Shown one piece after another: positions 1-8,336 of a DNA stretch of 64,000 nt. The notes under the pieces were generated by a model. It saw only the letters and a list, made by a program, of their open reading frames with translations, ran no database searches and was not told where the DNA came from. How positions within the stretch are numbered: position 1 is the stretch's first letter; the number at the start of each line of letters is the position of its first letter. The position numbers and the translations under genes are program-made. The stretch is from Blastopirellula marina. Its GTDB lineage: Bacteria > Planctomycetota > Planctomycetia > Pirellulales > Pirellulaceae. The stretch is from the NCBI RefSeq assembly GCF_002967715.1, contig NZ_PUIA01000074.1:62001-126000 (forward strand). Direction: 5' to 3'.

Positions 1-74
1 ATTCCCTTAGAAGAACCACAAGGCGCTCCATTTCCTCGAATCTGCTAGATTTGAAATAGGACATCTTTTGGCGC

Positions 75-100
75 ATAAAAAAGCCCGGCTTCCGCCGGGC
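75..100 (-). terminator. Intrinsic terminator
   Basis: A 7-bp GC-rich stem (GCCCGGC/GCCGGGC) with a 4-nt loop is followed on the minus strand by six T residues. It ends minus-strand transcripts coming from the candidate RNA and possibly from the cation ATPase gene. Confidence 0.85.
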
Positions 101-212
101 CGGAGATCTCAGTTGTTTCGGTGGACCCGAACATTTATGAGCATTAGTCGCCACGCAGGCGAGCGTCGAGTCCTAACAGGACTGCGAAGGATCAGGTCCA
201 CCCGCGATCTCC
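75..212 (-). ncRNA. Candidate structured RNA with intrinsic terminator
   Basis: Read on the minus strand, this stretch can fold into a closed multi-branch structure. An outer 7-bp stem pairs 206-212 with 102-108. A second 8-bp stem pairs 195-202 with 120-127. Two inner hairpins lie at 169-183 (6 bp, 3-nt loop) and 148-162 (5 bp, 5-nt loop). The structure is followed by a terminator hairpin at 83-100 and a T-run on the minus strand. I do not recognise the family; the loops do not look like 6S RNA, SRP RNA or tmRNA as I know them. It could be a free small RNA or the 3' UTR of the ATPase gene whose stop lies at 440. No promoter was identified. All stems were read directly from the sequence; that it is an RNA gene is inference. 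Confidence 0.45.
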
Positions 213-439
213 TCATCGGTTGGCTTGCTGCCTCCCGAGAAAGTGCCACAATAGCTGTTCAACTTTTGGTATCCTGCGAGCATTTAAGCTACCTTACCAG
301 CGCCCGACCATCCATCGCGATTATCACTCGCTACAACGGTCAAGTGGCTTTGCATCCATTGCTCACCTTCTAATATTACTACGCAACGCAGGCAGATTTG
401 GTTCTCTAGTTTGTCGCGGTATTCAGGTTGAAGTTGCGA

Positions 440-3103
440 TTACTTTGATCGGCGGTTCCATAGCCATTTATGTAGCTCAATGGCTGGTACGATCGTTATC
501 GACAGGGCCGCAACAATCCCCCAGGTAGTCCACGATACCGGCGATGTATCGAGAATCGCTTGCATAAATGGAAGGTACATGGCCCCCAGATGAATCACAA
601 ATGCGCCGATTGCTCCAGCCAATAGGAACGGACTGCGCAGCGGGCTAACGTAGAAGGCCGACTGGGTCTCCGAGCGGCAGTTGCCGATGTGGAAATTCTC
701 GAAAAGCACCATCATTAACAGAAGCACATTTCGCGAATCGCTTTCTGAAAAGCCGTTATGGATCATCCAGTAGAATGTTCCAAACCCGATGATGCCCATG
801 ACTCCCGCTGCGACGAGTGTTCTTTCGATCATCAATCGATCGAAAATGCGTTCTTTTGGCGAGCGTGGCTTGCGATCCAGAATGTCTCCTTCGCCCGGCT
901 CAAACGCCAGGGCGACGTCCTGGATTCCATTGGTAACCAGGTTCATCCACAGAACCTGGACCGGTAACAGTGGTAACGGCATTCCTGTAACCACTGCCAA
1001 TCCCATCACGAGCAACTCACCCGCGCCGGTGGATATTAGAAGATAGATCACCTTGCGAATATTGTCATATGCCACGCGTCCTTCTTCAATTCCGACAATA
1101 ATCGTCGCAAAATTGTCATCACTGATGACTAATTCCGATGCTTCCCGTGCCACGTCCGTGCCCGACTGACCCATCGCCACGCCAATGTTGGCCGCTTGGA
1201 GCGCCGGAGCATCGTTAACCCCATCTCCAGTTACTGCGACGAAATGACCAGACTTTTGTGCGGCATCGACGATCTGAAGCTTTTGCCGCGGCGCGACGCG
1301 GGCAAACACTCGGATATGCTGTATGATTTGAGCAAGCTCATCTGGGGTCTTGCTCGCCAATTCGGTGCCAGTCATGACTTGGTCTTCGTGCTCGGCCATT
1401 CCTAAGTCGCGAGCTATCGCTAAGGCGGTTACGCAGTGGTCTCCCGTAACCATCGCCACTTCGACCCCGCATCGTCGGCATTTGTCGATTGCCTCGCGGA
1501 CACCTGGTCGCAGTGGATCAATCATTCCCACGAACCCCAATAGGTTTAGGTCGGTTGGCTCTGAGGGAACGCGGGTTTGATCTAGTCCATCTGCGCCTGC
1601 CCCTTCGGCAACCGCTAACACACGCATGCCTCTTTGAGCCATTGTCAGTGCGATTCGTTCCATCCGTTCGCGATTGACTTGCTGGCCGCACATTTGAAGG
1701 ATGCGTTCAGGTGCCCCTTTGACGACGACGCGAACCTCACCATCCGATTCGTTAAAAGATGCCGCGTATTGCCGCTCCGACTCGTAAGGAATGTCGTTGA
1801 CTTGCGGATAACTGGTAAGCATTGCTTCCCGTGTATGTCCGGCCTTGTGGCCAAGGACCAGCAGCGCCACGTCCACAGCGTCACCTCGCCAATGCCAGCT
1901 TCCGTTGCGTTGATGCAAGTCGGCCTCGTTACAAAGGACGACCGAACGGACCAATGACTGAAGAATAGGCGAGTCTAGCCCTGCCGCATTGCTTTCCTGG
2001 GAAAGGATCTCACCCTGTGGAAGGAAGCCTTCGCCGGTGACGGTGAATGCGTCGTCCGTTGGCAGTCGCACCTCACGTACGGTAAGTTCATTGACGGTAA
2101 GGGTGCCTGTCTTGTCTGTTGCGATGAGCGTACAACTTCCCAGCCCTTCGACAGCGGTCAGCCTTCGGACGATGACTCCACGTCGTGCCATACGTGTTGT
2201 CGCAACGGCTAACGCCACTGTCATGGCGACTGGAAGACCTTCGGGAATCGCTGCAACCGCCAGGACGACAACAAAGATAAACATTTCCGTCGGAGCGTAT
2301 CTTCCAAGAAGTCCACCAATCGTGCCAATAACAGCAGCGATAGCGAGCGTTGTGATGGCGATCACATTGGTGAACTGCTCCATTCGGCCCAATAGAGGTA
2401 GCTTGCCTCCTGTCGACCGAGTAACATCCAGGGCAAGTTGTCCTACCGCAGTCGAAGATCCTGTGGCCACAACCATTCCTTTGGCGCGGCCGTGGGTCAC
2501 AATCGAGCCCGCAAAAGTCATATTGGCCTGGTCTGCTTGGGACGAACCGACTTCACCAATCCATGCCGGGTCTTTGGAAACTGAGAGGGACTCTCCTGTT
2601 AACAGTGACTCATCGATTTCCAATCCTCGGGCCATGATCAGTCGCAGGTCTGCTGGAATGCGGTTGCCGGATTCCAGCCACACGATATCTCCAGGGACAA
2701 CTTCTTCGGCGGGTATTTCCTGTACTTCCTCGCCTCGCTGGACGGATGCTCGAATACGCAGTAGCTTTCGCAGAGCCTGGCTGCTTTTCTCAGCTTTCCA
2801 TTCCTGGTATCCACCGACGGTTGCGTTCAGTAGCAGCACGAAGAAGATAAAGCCTGCGTCTCGGAGGTCCCCGGTCAGAATGGAGATGAATGCCGCAACC
2901 AATAGAATATAAATTAGCGGGCTATAGAACTGCCGCAAAAGAACTTGCCACCAGGCAGGTGGCGGTTGCTCTGGCAGCGTGTTGGCACCGAATCGATCAA
3001 GGCGTGCGTTTGCCTCGAGTTGAGACAGGCCGTTCGCATTGGCATCCAATGCTCGGTAGACTTCCTCTAGAGGAACGGCTTGCCATTCGCATTTTTCGCT
3101 CAC
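440..3103 (-). CDS. Cation-translocating P-type ATPase (type II, Ca2+/Na+-like)
   Basis: This 887-residue integral membrane pump should use ATP to export a cation. It has an N-terminal cation-ATPase domain, the actuator motif TGES at 169-172, the TM4 motif PEGLP at 287-291, the phosphorylation motif DKTGTLT with Asp330, and the hinge motif TGDGVNDAP further on. PEGLP in TM4 and a C-terminal block of membrane segments are typical of type IIA (SERCA-like) pumps. The TM6 segment reads NLVTNGIQD rather than the NLVTDGLP of SERCA, so the ion is uncertain: Ca2+ is likely, Na+ or Mn2+ possible. It is divergent from the alcohol dehydrogenase gene at 3337, with about 230 bp of shared upstream DNA. Similar pumps occur in bacterial stress islands alongside Hsp20 and NarL-type regulators, as here. 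Confidence 0.93.
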   Translation of the reverse strand: MSEKCEWQAVPLEEVYRALDANANGLSQLEANARLDRFGANTLPEQPPPAWWQVLLRQFYSPLIYILLVAAFISILTGDLRDAGFIFFVLLLNATVGGYQEWKAEKSSQALRKLLRIRASVQRGEEVQEIPAEEVVPGDIVWLESGNRIPADLRLIMARGLEIDESLLTGESLSVSKDPAWIGEVGSSQADQANMTFAGSIVTHGRAKGMVVATGSSTAVGQLALDVTRSTGGKLPLLGRMEQFTNVIAITTLAIAAVIGTIGGLLGRYAPTEMFIFVVVLAVAAIPEGLPVAMTVALAVATTRMARRGVIVRRLTAVEGLGSCTLIATDKTGTLTVNELTVREVRLPTDDAFTVTGEGFLPQGEILSQESNAAGLDSPILQSLVRSVVLCNEADLHQRNGSWHWRGDAVDVALLVLGHKAGHTREAMLTSYPQVNDIPYESERQYAASFNESDGEVRVVVKGAPERILQMCGQQVNRERMERIALTMAQRGMRVLAVAEGAGADGLDQTRVPSEPTDLNLLGFVGMIDPLRPGVREAIDKCRRCGVEVAMVTGDHCVTALAIARDLGMAEHEDQVMTGTELASKTPDELAQIIQHIRVFARVAPRQKLQIVDAAQKSGHFVAVTGDGVNDAPALQAANIGVAMGQSGTDVAREASELVISDDNFATIIVGIEEGRVAYDNIRKVIYLLISTGAGELLVMGLAVVTGMPLPLLPVQVLWMNLVTNGIQDVALAFEPGEGDILDRKPRSPKERIFDRLMIERTLVAAGVMGIIGFGTFYWMIHNGFSESDSRNVLLLMMVLFENFHIGNCRSETQSAFYVSPLRSPFLLAGAIGAFVIHLGAMYLPFMQAILDTSPVSWTTWGIVAALSITIVPAIELHKWLWNRRSK

Positions 3104-3336
3104 GTGAGCTACCTAACGCTTTCTAGGGAAACGATGATGTCAGTGGGGGACTGTCTGACGTGTTCAATATTATCCGCGGAAGATCGCAGAAGGATACCTA
3201 TTGTGTCGTGGAGAGATTGGATTCGGGTAAGGCAATCCATCATAGGTCACGTTGCCAACAAGATGAAGATCATCATGACGTGTGAATTCGGTTACAAAAA
3301 GTGTTCGGAAGTGCTCTCACCACGGAGGAGGTGATA

Positions 3337-4350
3337 ATGAAGGCTCAATTACTCTATCAGGTGGTGTCACTTCACGACGTTTCGACACCTTTGCAGCTTG
3401 TCGATGTACCCGATCCGCATGCCGGGCCCGGTGAAATTCGGATCCGAGTTGCTGCGTGTGGGGTTTGCCATACGGAACTCGATGAGATCGAAGGAAGAAC
3501 GCCACCTCCCAAGTTGCCAGTAATTCCGGGGCATGAAGTGGTTGGATATGTCGATGAAATTGGTGATGGCGTTACGACGCATCAAGTTGGCAACCGGGTC
3601 GGTGTGGGCTGGATACATTCTTCCAGTGGAGATGAGCATGAGAACATCAGTTCGCAGTTTCGTGCGACCGGAAGAGATGTAAATGGCGGATATGCAGAAT
3701 ATTTGACGGCCCGGGCGGAGTATGCATATCCGATTCCCGATTGCTTTTCTGATGCCGAAGCCGCACCGCTCCTGTGCGCAGGGGCCATCGGCTATCGCGC
3801 GATTCGGCTGACTAGCATCGAAGATGGACAGACGCTAGGGCTTACGGGTTTTGGCGGGTCAGCGCACCTGGTGCTTCAGATGGTCCGGCATCGATTTCCC
3901 CAAACAAAAGTGTTTGTGTTTGCTCGTGATCCCGATCAACAAGCTTTCGCCATGCAGCTTGGTGCCGAGTGGGCTGGGCATACGACCGATCGTGCTCCGG
4001 TCGCGCTGGATGCCATCATCGATACAACACCGGCATGGCAGCCGGTAGTAGAGGCGTTGGCCAATCTTGCACCTGGCGGACGGCTGGTCATCAATGCCAT
4101 TCGCAAGGAGGATAGCGATAAGGAATACCTGCTTCAATTAAGCTATCACGAACACTTGTGGCTGGAACGAGAAATCAAGACGGTGGCCAACATAACGCAC
4201 GATGATATCCGCACGTTCTTGCCCCTCGCTGCAGAGATTCCTCTTCGTTCGACGATCACGACCTACCGACTGGAAGAGGCCAATCGAGCACTATTAGAGT
4301 TGAAACACGGAAAGGTAAAAGGGGCGAAAGTCCTCGTAATGGAATCTTAG
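3337..4350 (+). CDS. Zinc-dependent alcohol dehydrogenase family protein lacking the structural zinc site
   Basis: This is a 338-residue MDR-family oxidoreductase, probably NAD(P)-dependent and acting on an alcohol or aldehyde. The start at 3337 is set by a very strong ribosome-binding site (GGAGGAGGTGATA) directly upstream; an in-frame GTG at 3301 is less likely. Catalytic zinc ligands are present: Cys44 in GVCH, His66-Glu67 in PGHE, and Cys147 in PLLCAG. A Rossmann glycine motif (GFGGSA) lies at 171-176. The lobe that normally carries four structural-zinc cysteines is shortened, and the remaining Cys positions read Ser (HSSSGDEHENIS, 94-105). The N-terminal and catalytic domains are otherwise full length. 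The gene converges with the response-regulator gene 12 nt downstream. Confidence 0.9.
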   Translation: MKAQLLYQVVSLHDVSTPLQLVDVPDPHAGPGEIRIRVAACGVCHTELDEIEGRTPPPKLPVIPGHEVVGYVDEIGDGVTTHQVGNRVGVGWIHSSSGDEHENISSQFRATGRDVNGGYAEYLTARAEYAYPIPDCFSDAEAAPLLCAGAIGYRAIRLTSIEDGQTLGLTGFGGSAHLVLQMVRHRFPQTKVFVFARDPDQQAFAMQLGAEWAGHTTDRAPVALDAIIDTTPAWQPVVEALANLAPGGRLVINAIRKEDSDKEYLLQLSYHEHLWLEREIKTVANITHDDIRTFLPLAAEIPLRSTITTYRLEEANRALLELKHGKVKGAKVLVMES

Positions 4351-4362
4351 GTAGTCGAAAGA

Positions 4363-5025
4363 TTAGCCGTTCTCTAGAACCCACTGTACAGCCAACTTCA
4401 TCAATTCAGCACTATTTTTCGCGTTCAATTTGTGGCGTAGTTTCTCACGATGCGTATCAATCGTGTGCACACTAAGTTGCAATTGACTCGCGATGGCACC
4501 AGTTGTGTGGCCGTGGCCAATCAGCTGAAATACCTCCAGTTCACGGTCGCTCAGACTCTGGACCGGATCTTCGTCGACGCGGGTAGTATTGGAAACGACC
4601 TGGCTGAGAAGTTGTTGCATAATTTTTGGGCTTACGTACCGCTCACCCTTCAGAGTGGTACGAATCGCATCCAGTACCTTGTCCTGTAGTTCGCGCTTGT
4701 TTACGTATCCTAACGCCCCGGCACGCAGGGCACGTTGGGCGTATAGCGACTCGTCAAATGCGGAAATAACAAGCATTTTCGCTGCTGAATTGCGGGCATA
4801 AATCTCTTTGATCAACTCGATGCCGTTGCCATCTTCTAACTGGATATCAATGAGCGTTAGATCTGGCGAGAGGGACCGGTACTGGGACAATGCATCATTA
4901 ATACTGCTCGCTTCGCCGCATACCTCCAGGTCCGGTTGACCGTCGATGCGGGCAGCCAGTCCTTCGCGGACGATAGGATGATCGTCGACAATAAGAATTC
5001 GGCTAATGTCAGTTGTTGAACCCAT
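4363..5025 (-). CDS. NarL/FixJ-type response regulator
   Basis: This 220-residue DNA-binding response regulator has a receiver domain with acidic Asp14-Asp15, phosphoacceptor Asp60 and conserved Lys110. A LuxR/GerE helix-turn-helix occupies roughly 150-210 (SDRELEVFQLIG followed by the recognition helix SVHTIDTHREK). The start at 5025 is preferred because ATG follows the kinase stop by one base and has AGGAAAG just upstream; an ATG at 5040 would overlap the kinase. It is the evident partner of the kinase at 5027-6502 and is translationally coupled to it. Its targets are unknown; the neighbouring stress genes (ATPase, dehydrogenase, csrA, Hsp20) are natural candidates. Confidence 0.95.
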   Translation of the reverse strand: MGSTTDISRILIVDDHPIVREGLAARIDGQPDLEVCGEASSINDALSQYRSLSPDLTLIDIQLEDGNGIELIKEIYARNSAAKMLVISAFDESLYAQRALRAGALGYVNKRELQDKVLDAIRTTLKGERYVSPKIMQQLLSQVVSNTTRVDEDPVQSLSDRELEVFQLIGHGHTTGAIASQLQLSVHTIDTHREKLRHKLNAKNSAELMKLAVQWVLENG

Positions 5026-5026
5026 C

Positions 5027-6502
5027 TCACTTTCCTGCATCAAAATTGCCTTCTCGCGGAACAAGACAACTGACGAGCGTGCCACATTCCGGTCCGGGAA
5101 CGATTTGTACGACACCTCCGATGAGGTTGGATCGGTATTGCATGATCTTCAACCCTGTTCCCAGGTTCGTTAGGGGTTGTGCGGGGATTCCCCGACCGTT
5201 GTCCAGTATACGTAGCGAGATTGCCCGCAGGGTACCAATGAGTCGTATTTCAATCTGGGTGGCGTCTCCATGCTTCATCGCGTTTGTGACGGCTTCCTGA
5301 ACGATCCTAAATAGATGTGTTGCCACGAAATTGTTATTCAGTCCAATGTCGCCCTGAAACTCACACGAGCAAACAACCCCATATTGCTCGCTTACGCGCT
5401 CGGCCAGTTCTTCCAGAGCCGCGCGAAGCCCCTCCGCGTCGATTTCCACGGGGACCAGCCCCCGGGAAAGGTTGTGAACCTCGCGTGCGGCCTCGCTAAT
5501 GCCGCGTGCCACGCGTTCTGCAAGCCGTGCTACCTTGGCCACTGTCGGCTGACAGCGGGCTTCCCACTGATCGGAGTTCAATAACATCTCGGCAACGGTT
5601 TGCGAGAGCAGGCCCAGACCTGTCAATTGCTGCTGAACGCTGTCATGGAGTTCATGGCCGATTCGGCGGTCTTCTTCAGCTGCAATCTCCAGTACTTGCT
5701 TCTCTAATTCCTTGAGTTCGGAAATGTCACGAATGATGCCAGTAAACAGGGGAGGGTCGTCGATTTGGCTGACTGCCAGGTGAACTGGGAACGATGTGCC
5801 GTCTTTCCTACGGGCAACAATCTCTCGTCCGATGCCGATTACACGCGCTTCGCCTGATTGCAAGTAGCGGGAGAGATAGTCATTGTGCTCTTCACGGAAT
5901 GGCTCTGGCATAAGGATTGTGACATTCGCGCCAAGTAGCTCATCCTCCGTATAGCCAAACATGCGCGACGTGGCAGGGTTGACTCCAGTAATGATTCCTC
6001 CTTGATCGATCGTCACAATGGCGTCGGTCGCGGTTTGAAGAATGGCTCGCAGGAATAGCTCTCTTTCATTCAGTTGCCGAGCCGATCTCTTTTTGTCCGT
6101 AATGTCGCGATGTACGGAAACGTAGTTGGTGCAACGACCTTCTGTGTCAAACATGGGTGTGCAGACGATTTCCGCATCGTAGGTCGTGCCGTCCTTTCGG
6201 TAAAAAACCAGTTCTCCCTGAAACGGTCGATGCGCGTGAATTGCGTTATACACCTCCTCAAGCGATTGCGAATCGGTGTTTTCACCATGAAAGATCTCAG
6301 GCGTCTGGCCCAAGAGTTCGGCCTCTTGGTACCCGGAAATCTGGCAGATCGCTCTGTTGACGAATACGATCCGTGGACAAGGCTCATCGTGCTCGATCTT
6401 AGTGATCACAACGCCTTCACCCAAGTGGGAAAGTGCTTCAGCGAGCATCCGGTGTTGGATGTCGGCGTGTCGAGAATCGATTGTTGGTTGAATGTCGGAC
6501 AC
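5027..6502 (-). CDS. PAS-PAS sensor histidine kinase (NarL-system type)
   Basis: This is a 491-residue kinase with no clear membrane segment, so probably cytosolic. Two PAS domains cover about 20-140 and 150-265, followed by a HisKA_3 dimerisation domain with phospho-acceptor His286 in HELHDSV, and a HATPase domain (N box EAVTNAMKHG, G1 box DNGRGIP, GTGLKIMQYR). The second PAS closely resembles the FixL oxygen-sensing PAS (ILMPEPFREEH, IGIGR, DGTSFPVHL). However, the residue that should be the haem-ligating His is Arg220 (EARVIGIG), so classical haem binding is doubtful. It is co-transcribed with the response regulator downstream. The signal is unknown; redox, oxygen or a small ligand is possible. 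Confidence 0.94.
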   Translation of the reverse strand: MSDIQPTIDSRHADIQHRMLAEALSHLGEGVVITKIEHDEPCPRIVFVNRAICQISGYQEAELLGQTPEIFHGENTDSQSLEEVYNAIHAHRPFQGELVFYRKDGTTYDAEIVCTPMFDTEGRCTNYVSVHRDITDKKRSARQLNERELFLRAILQTATDAIVTIDQGGIITGVNPATSRMFGYTEDELLGANVTILMPEPFREEHNDYLSRYLQSGEARVIGIGREIVARRKDGTSFPVHLAVSQIDDPPLFTGIIRDISELKELEKQVLEIAAEEDRRIGHELHDSVQQQLTGLGLLSQTVAEMLLNSDQWEARCQPTVAKVARLAERVARGISEAAREVHNLSRGLVPVEIDAEGLRAALEELAERVSEQYGVVCSCEFQGDIGLNNNFVATHLFRIVQEAVTNAMKHGDATQIEIRLIGTLRAISLRILDNGRGIPAQPLTNLGTGLKIMQYRSNLIGGVVQIVPGPECGTLVSCLVPREGNFDAGK

Positions 6503-6913
6503 AATAAATCCTAATCACCAGGTGGCCAATTCAGCGGTATTCCAGCGGTTTTTTTGCCCGGGCTTCCTTCAATCATAAGTGGTAACACACCTGGATGTCA
6601 TGGTGATGTTCGACTACTTTGCTCGACGGGCCTTCTATGAAGAGGTGTCCAGTCTGGCTACTACCAGCATCGGCCTAAACAATCGAGATTCGTCTCTGGT
6701 GGTCACAATGACATCGTCTTTACTTTTGTGCCTTCAGAGCGTGAGAGCTTCTGGGATGGCGGAAACCGCCATACCAGAATAGAGTTTAGCTCGATTTGGA
6801 AAAATTCGGATAACCGTCATATTCCTCTAGTCACAAGCGAGCCCCTCAAAGAGAGAGGCCCAACAACCAGACGCAAAATGACCTGCGTCGAAAAAGACAC
6901 AAGGAGGAGAATC
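6503..6913. promoter_or_regulatory. Divergent intergenic region with strong hairpin (6749-6779)
   Basis: This 411-bp region separates the kinase gene (minus) from csrA (plus) and should hold both promoters, though no clear -35/-10 pair was found. It contains a hairpin at 6749-6779: ttctgg/ccagaa and atggcgg/ccgccat, with one G.A mismatch and an AAA loop. The hairpin has no T-run after it on either strand, so it is not an obvious terminator. It shows GGA triplets on the plus strand (GGGATGGCGGAAACC), the core of CsrA binding sites, and lies about 135 nt before the csrA start. A role in csrA control is inference. Confidence 0.4.
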
Positions 6914-7183
6914 ATGTTGGTACTGAGTCGAAAAGCTAGTCAGACCATTCAAATTGGAACGGATGTCACTCTGACAGTTTTGGGGGTTTCTGGTAATACC
7001 GTTCGCTTGGGTATTGAAGCACCAATCGAAGTGCCTATTCGCCGTGGTGAGCTTCGGGATGAATCCAAACAACCATCTTGGGGAGCCCCAGTTACTTTCC
7101 CCAATCCAATTGACCCCACACCGAAGCCGGACTTGCAGTCTGCCCTTCTCAATGTTCCGGCTTCGGTTATTCATGTCCCCTAG
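6914..7183 (+). CDS. csrA: Carbon storage regulator CsrA with C-terminal extension
   Basis: This 89-residue protein is a CsrA/RsmA RNA-binding regulator of translation that acts on GGA motifs in mRNA leaders. It begins MLVLSRK and has the conserved APIEVPIRR with Arg44, the main RNA-contact residue. The start is fixed by AAGGAGGAG eight bases upstream. Residues after about 53 form a proline-rich tail not found in the standard 60-residue family member. The BON-domain gene follows 18 nt downstream, so the two probably form a transcript. CsrA usually controls carbon flow and lifestyle switches, which fits the surrounding stress genes. Confidence 0.93.
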   Translation: MLVLSRKASQTIQIGTDVTLTVLGVSGNTVRLGIEAPIEVPIRRGELRDESKQPSWGAPVTFPNPIDPTPKPDLQSALLNVPASVIHVP

Positions 7184-7201
7184 TCGCGAGAAGACATTCC
7201 C

Positions 7202-7501
7202 ATGTTTATTCAAAGGCCACGGAAGCAAAAGAGTGAGCGCTATCAACACGACGACGTACTGCGGACGGTCAGACGTCGGATTGACCAGTGTCGATATGGT
7301 TTCATCTTTCGCAAAGTCAGCCTGAGATATGATAGCGGGACACTGACGTTGACTGGTCGCGTACCGAGTTTCTACCTGAAGCAGAATCTACAGGAGCTTC
7401 TACGTGATATTCCTCAGGTGCATCAGTTAGAAAACAACGTAGATGTTGTCAGCAGTTGCGGCCTCAGCAGCGTCCCGCAGGAAGACTTGCGTCGATCCTG
7501 A
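7202..7501 (+). CDS. BON-domain protein, small
   Basis: This 99-residue protein has a single BON-like domain at about 20-85: a helix (VLRTVRRRIDQC), a strand-turn-strand with SGTLTLTGRV, a second helix (LKQNLQELLRDI) and a closing strand (QLENNVDVV). It lacks a signal peptide or membrane segment. BON domains bind membranes or other ligands, often in stress proteins such as OsmY. It lies 18 nt after csrA and before hsp20, and probably belongs to the stress set. The specific role is not known. Confidence 0.72.
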   Translation: MFIQRPRKQKSERYQHDDVLRTVRRRIDQCRYGFIFRKVSLRYDSGTLTLTGRVPSFYLKQNLQELLRDIPQVHQLENNVDVVSSCGLSSVPQEDLRRS

Positions 7502-7650
7502 CTTGGTTCAATCCACCATGACGAAATCACATTCTTCCCGATTTGGGTCCTGTAGGGAGAATGAGAGAATCGAAGTAAGAGATAGGTAGTCAGCCAAGGC
7601 AAGTGAATTGCCAAGGCAGTTTTCTCCAACTCATGGATAAGGAGAAGATC

Positions 7651-8121
7651 ATGAACGCTCCTCTTACAACCCGGCAAAGCCGCAGCCTATTTCCCTGGGC
7701 TCAAGGCGGCAACCTTCCCTCTTTGCGGGAGGAAATGGAACATCTGCTACATCGATTCTGGGATGAAAATGGTGATGTGTGGGGAAATCAAATGCTATGT
7801 CCTGCACTTGACCTGAAGGAATCGGACACCGAGATTACCGTTCGCCTTGACCTGCCTGGCGTGCAAGCCAAGGAAGTTGACATTCAACTGAACGGAAACC
7901 AGTTGGTGGTTAGTGGCGAACGCAAGGAAGAGAGTGAAGAGAAAGGCGAGACGTTTCACCGAGTAGAGCGCCGAAGCGGACGCTTCTCGCGATCGACGAT
8001 GCTGCCGTGTGCCGTCCAAGAAAGCAAGATTGAAGCCACAATGAAGGATGGCATTCTGACCGTCGTGCTTCCAAAATCGCCAGAAGCCCAGTCGCGCCAT
8101 ATCGAGGTGAAGAACAGCTAA
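7651..8121 (+). CDS. Small heat-shock protein, Hsp20 family
   Basis: This 156-residue ATP-independent chaperone holds unfolding proteins in the cytosol. It has a short N-terminal arm, then an alpha-crystallin domain at about 50-150: PALDLKESD, TVRLDLPGV, LVVSGERKEE, GRFSRSTMLP and the family signature DGILTVVLPK. The start at 7651 has AAGGAGAAG just upstream; an in-frame ATG at 7603 lacks such a site. A leader with the repeat gccaaggca twice precedes it. A hairpin terminator follows. Confidence 0.95.
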   Translation: MNAPLTTRQSRSLFPWAQGGNLPSLREEMEHLLHRFWDENGDVWGNQMLCPALDLKESDTEITVRLDLPGVQAKEVDIQLNGNQLVVSGERKEESEEKGETFHRVERRSGRFSRSTMLPCAVQESKIEATMKDGILTVVLPKSPEAQSRHIEVKNS

Positions 8122-8133
8122 GCCTCGAAGTTT

Positions 8134-8164
8134 GCGCCGCCGATACGGCAGTGATTGGCGGCGC
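8134..8164 (+). terminator. Hairpin terminator of the Hsp20 gene
   Basis: Perfect 8-bp GC stem (gcgccgcc/ggcggcgc) starting 12 nt after the Hsp20 stop. The following tract (gagctttatt) is only partly T-rich, so termination strength is uncertain. Confidence 0.6.
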
Positions 8165-8259
8165 GAGCTTTATTCTGCTTCCCCCGTGACGACAGTCATG
8201 CTTAGTGCATATTGTCTGGTCGTATGATTGCGTTGCGAATCGCTGTCTTTGGGTGTAGT

Positions 8260-8301
8260 GAAAAAAAGGGCAGATCCTCGCCTACCGGCAATGATCTGCC
8301 C
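8260..8301 (-). terminator. Intrinsic terminator of the 8337 gene
   Basis: A 9-bp stem (gggcagatc/gatctgccc) is followed on the minus strand by seven T residues. It lies about 35 nt beyond the stop of the minus-strand gene at 8337. Confidence 0.85.
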
Positions 8302-8336
8302 AATGGATGGTCATGGCAGTTGTCCGGACGTCTTTG

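Noticed and set aside
1989-2912. 307-codon plus-strand ORF opposite the cation ATPase
   Set aside because: Antisense shadow of a well-conserved gene; the translation is rich in Ser/Thr/Ala without domain structure.
3104-3336. Dormancy-type palindrome between the ATPase and dehydrogenase genes
   Set aside because: Only a short cagt-n5-actg dyad was seen, too small to call an operator.
7597-7616. Sigma-54-like promoter (TGGCAA-N5-TTGC) on the minus strand
   Set aside because: Points away from Hsp20 into coding DNA of the BON gene, and one consensus base is wrong.
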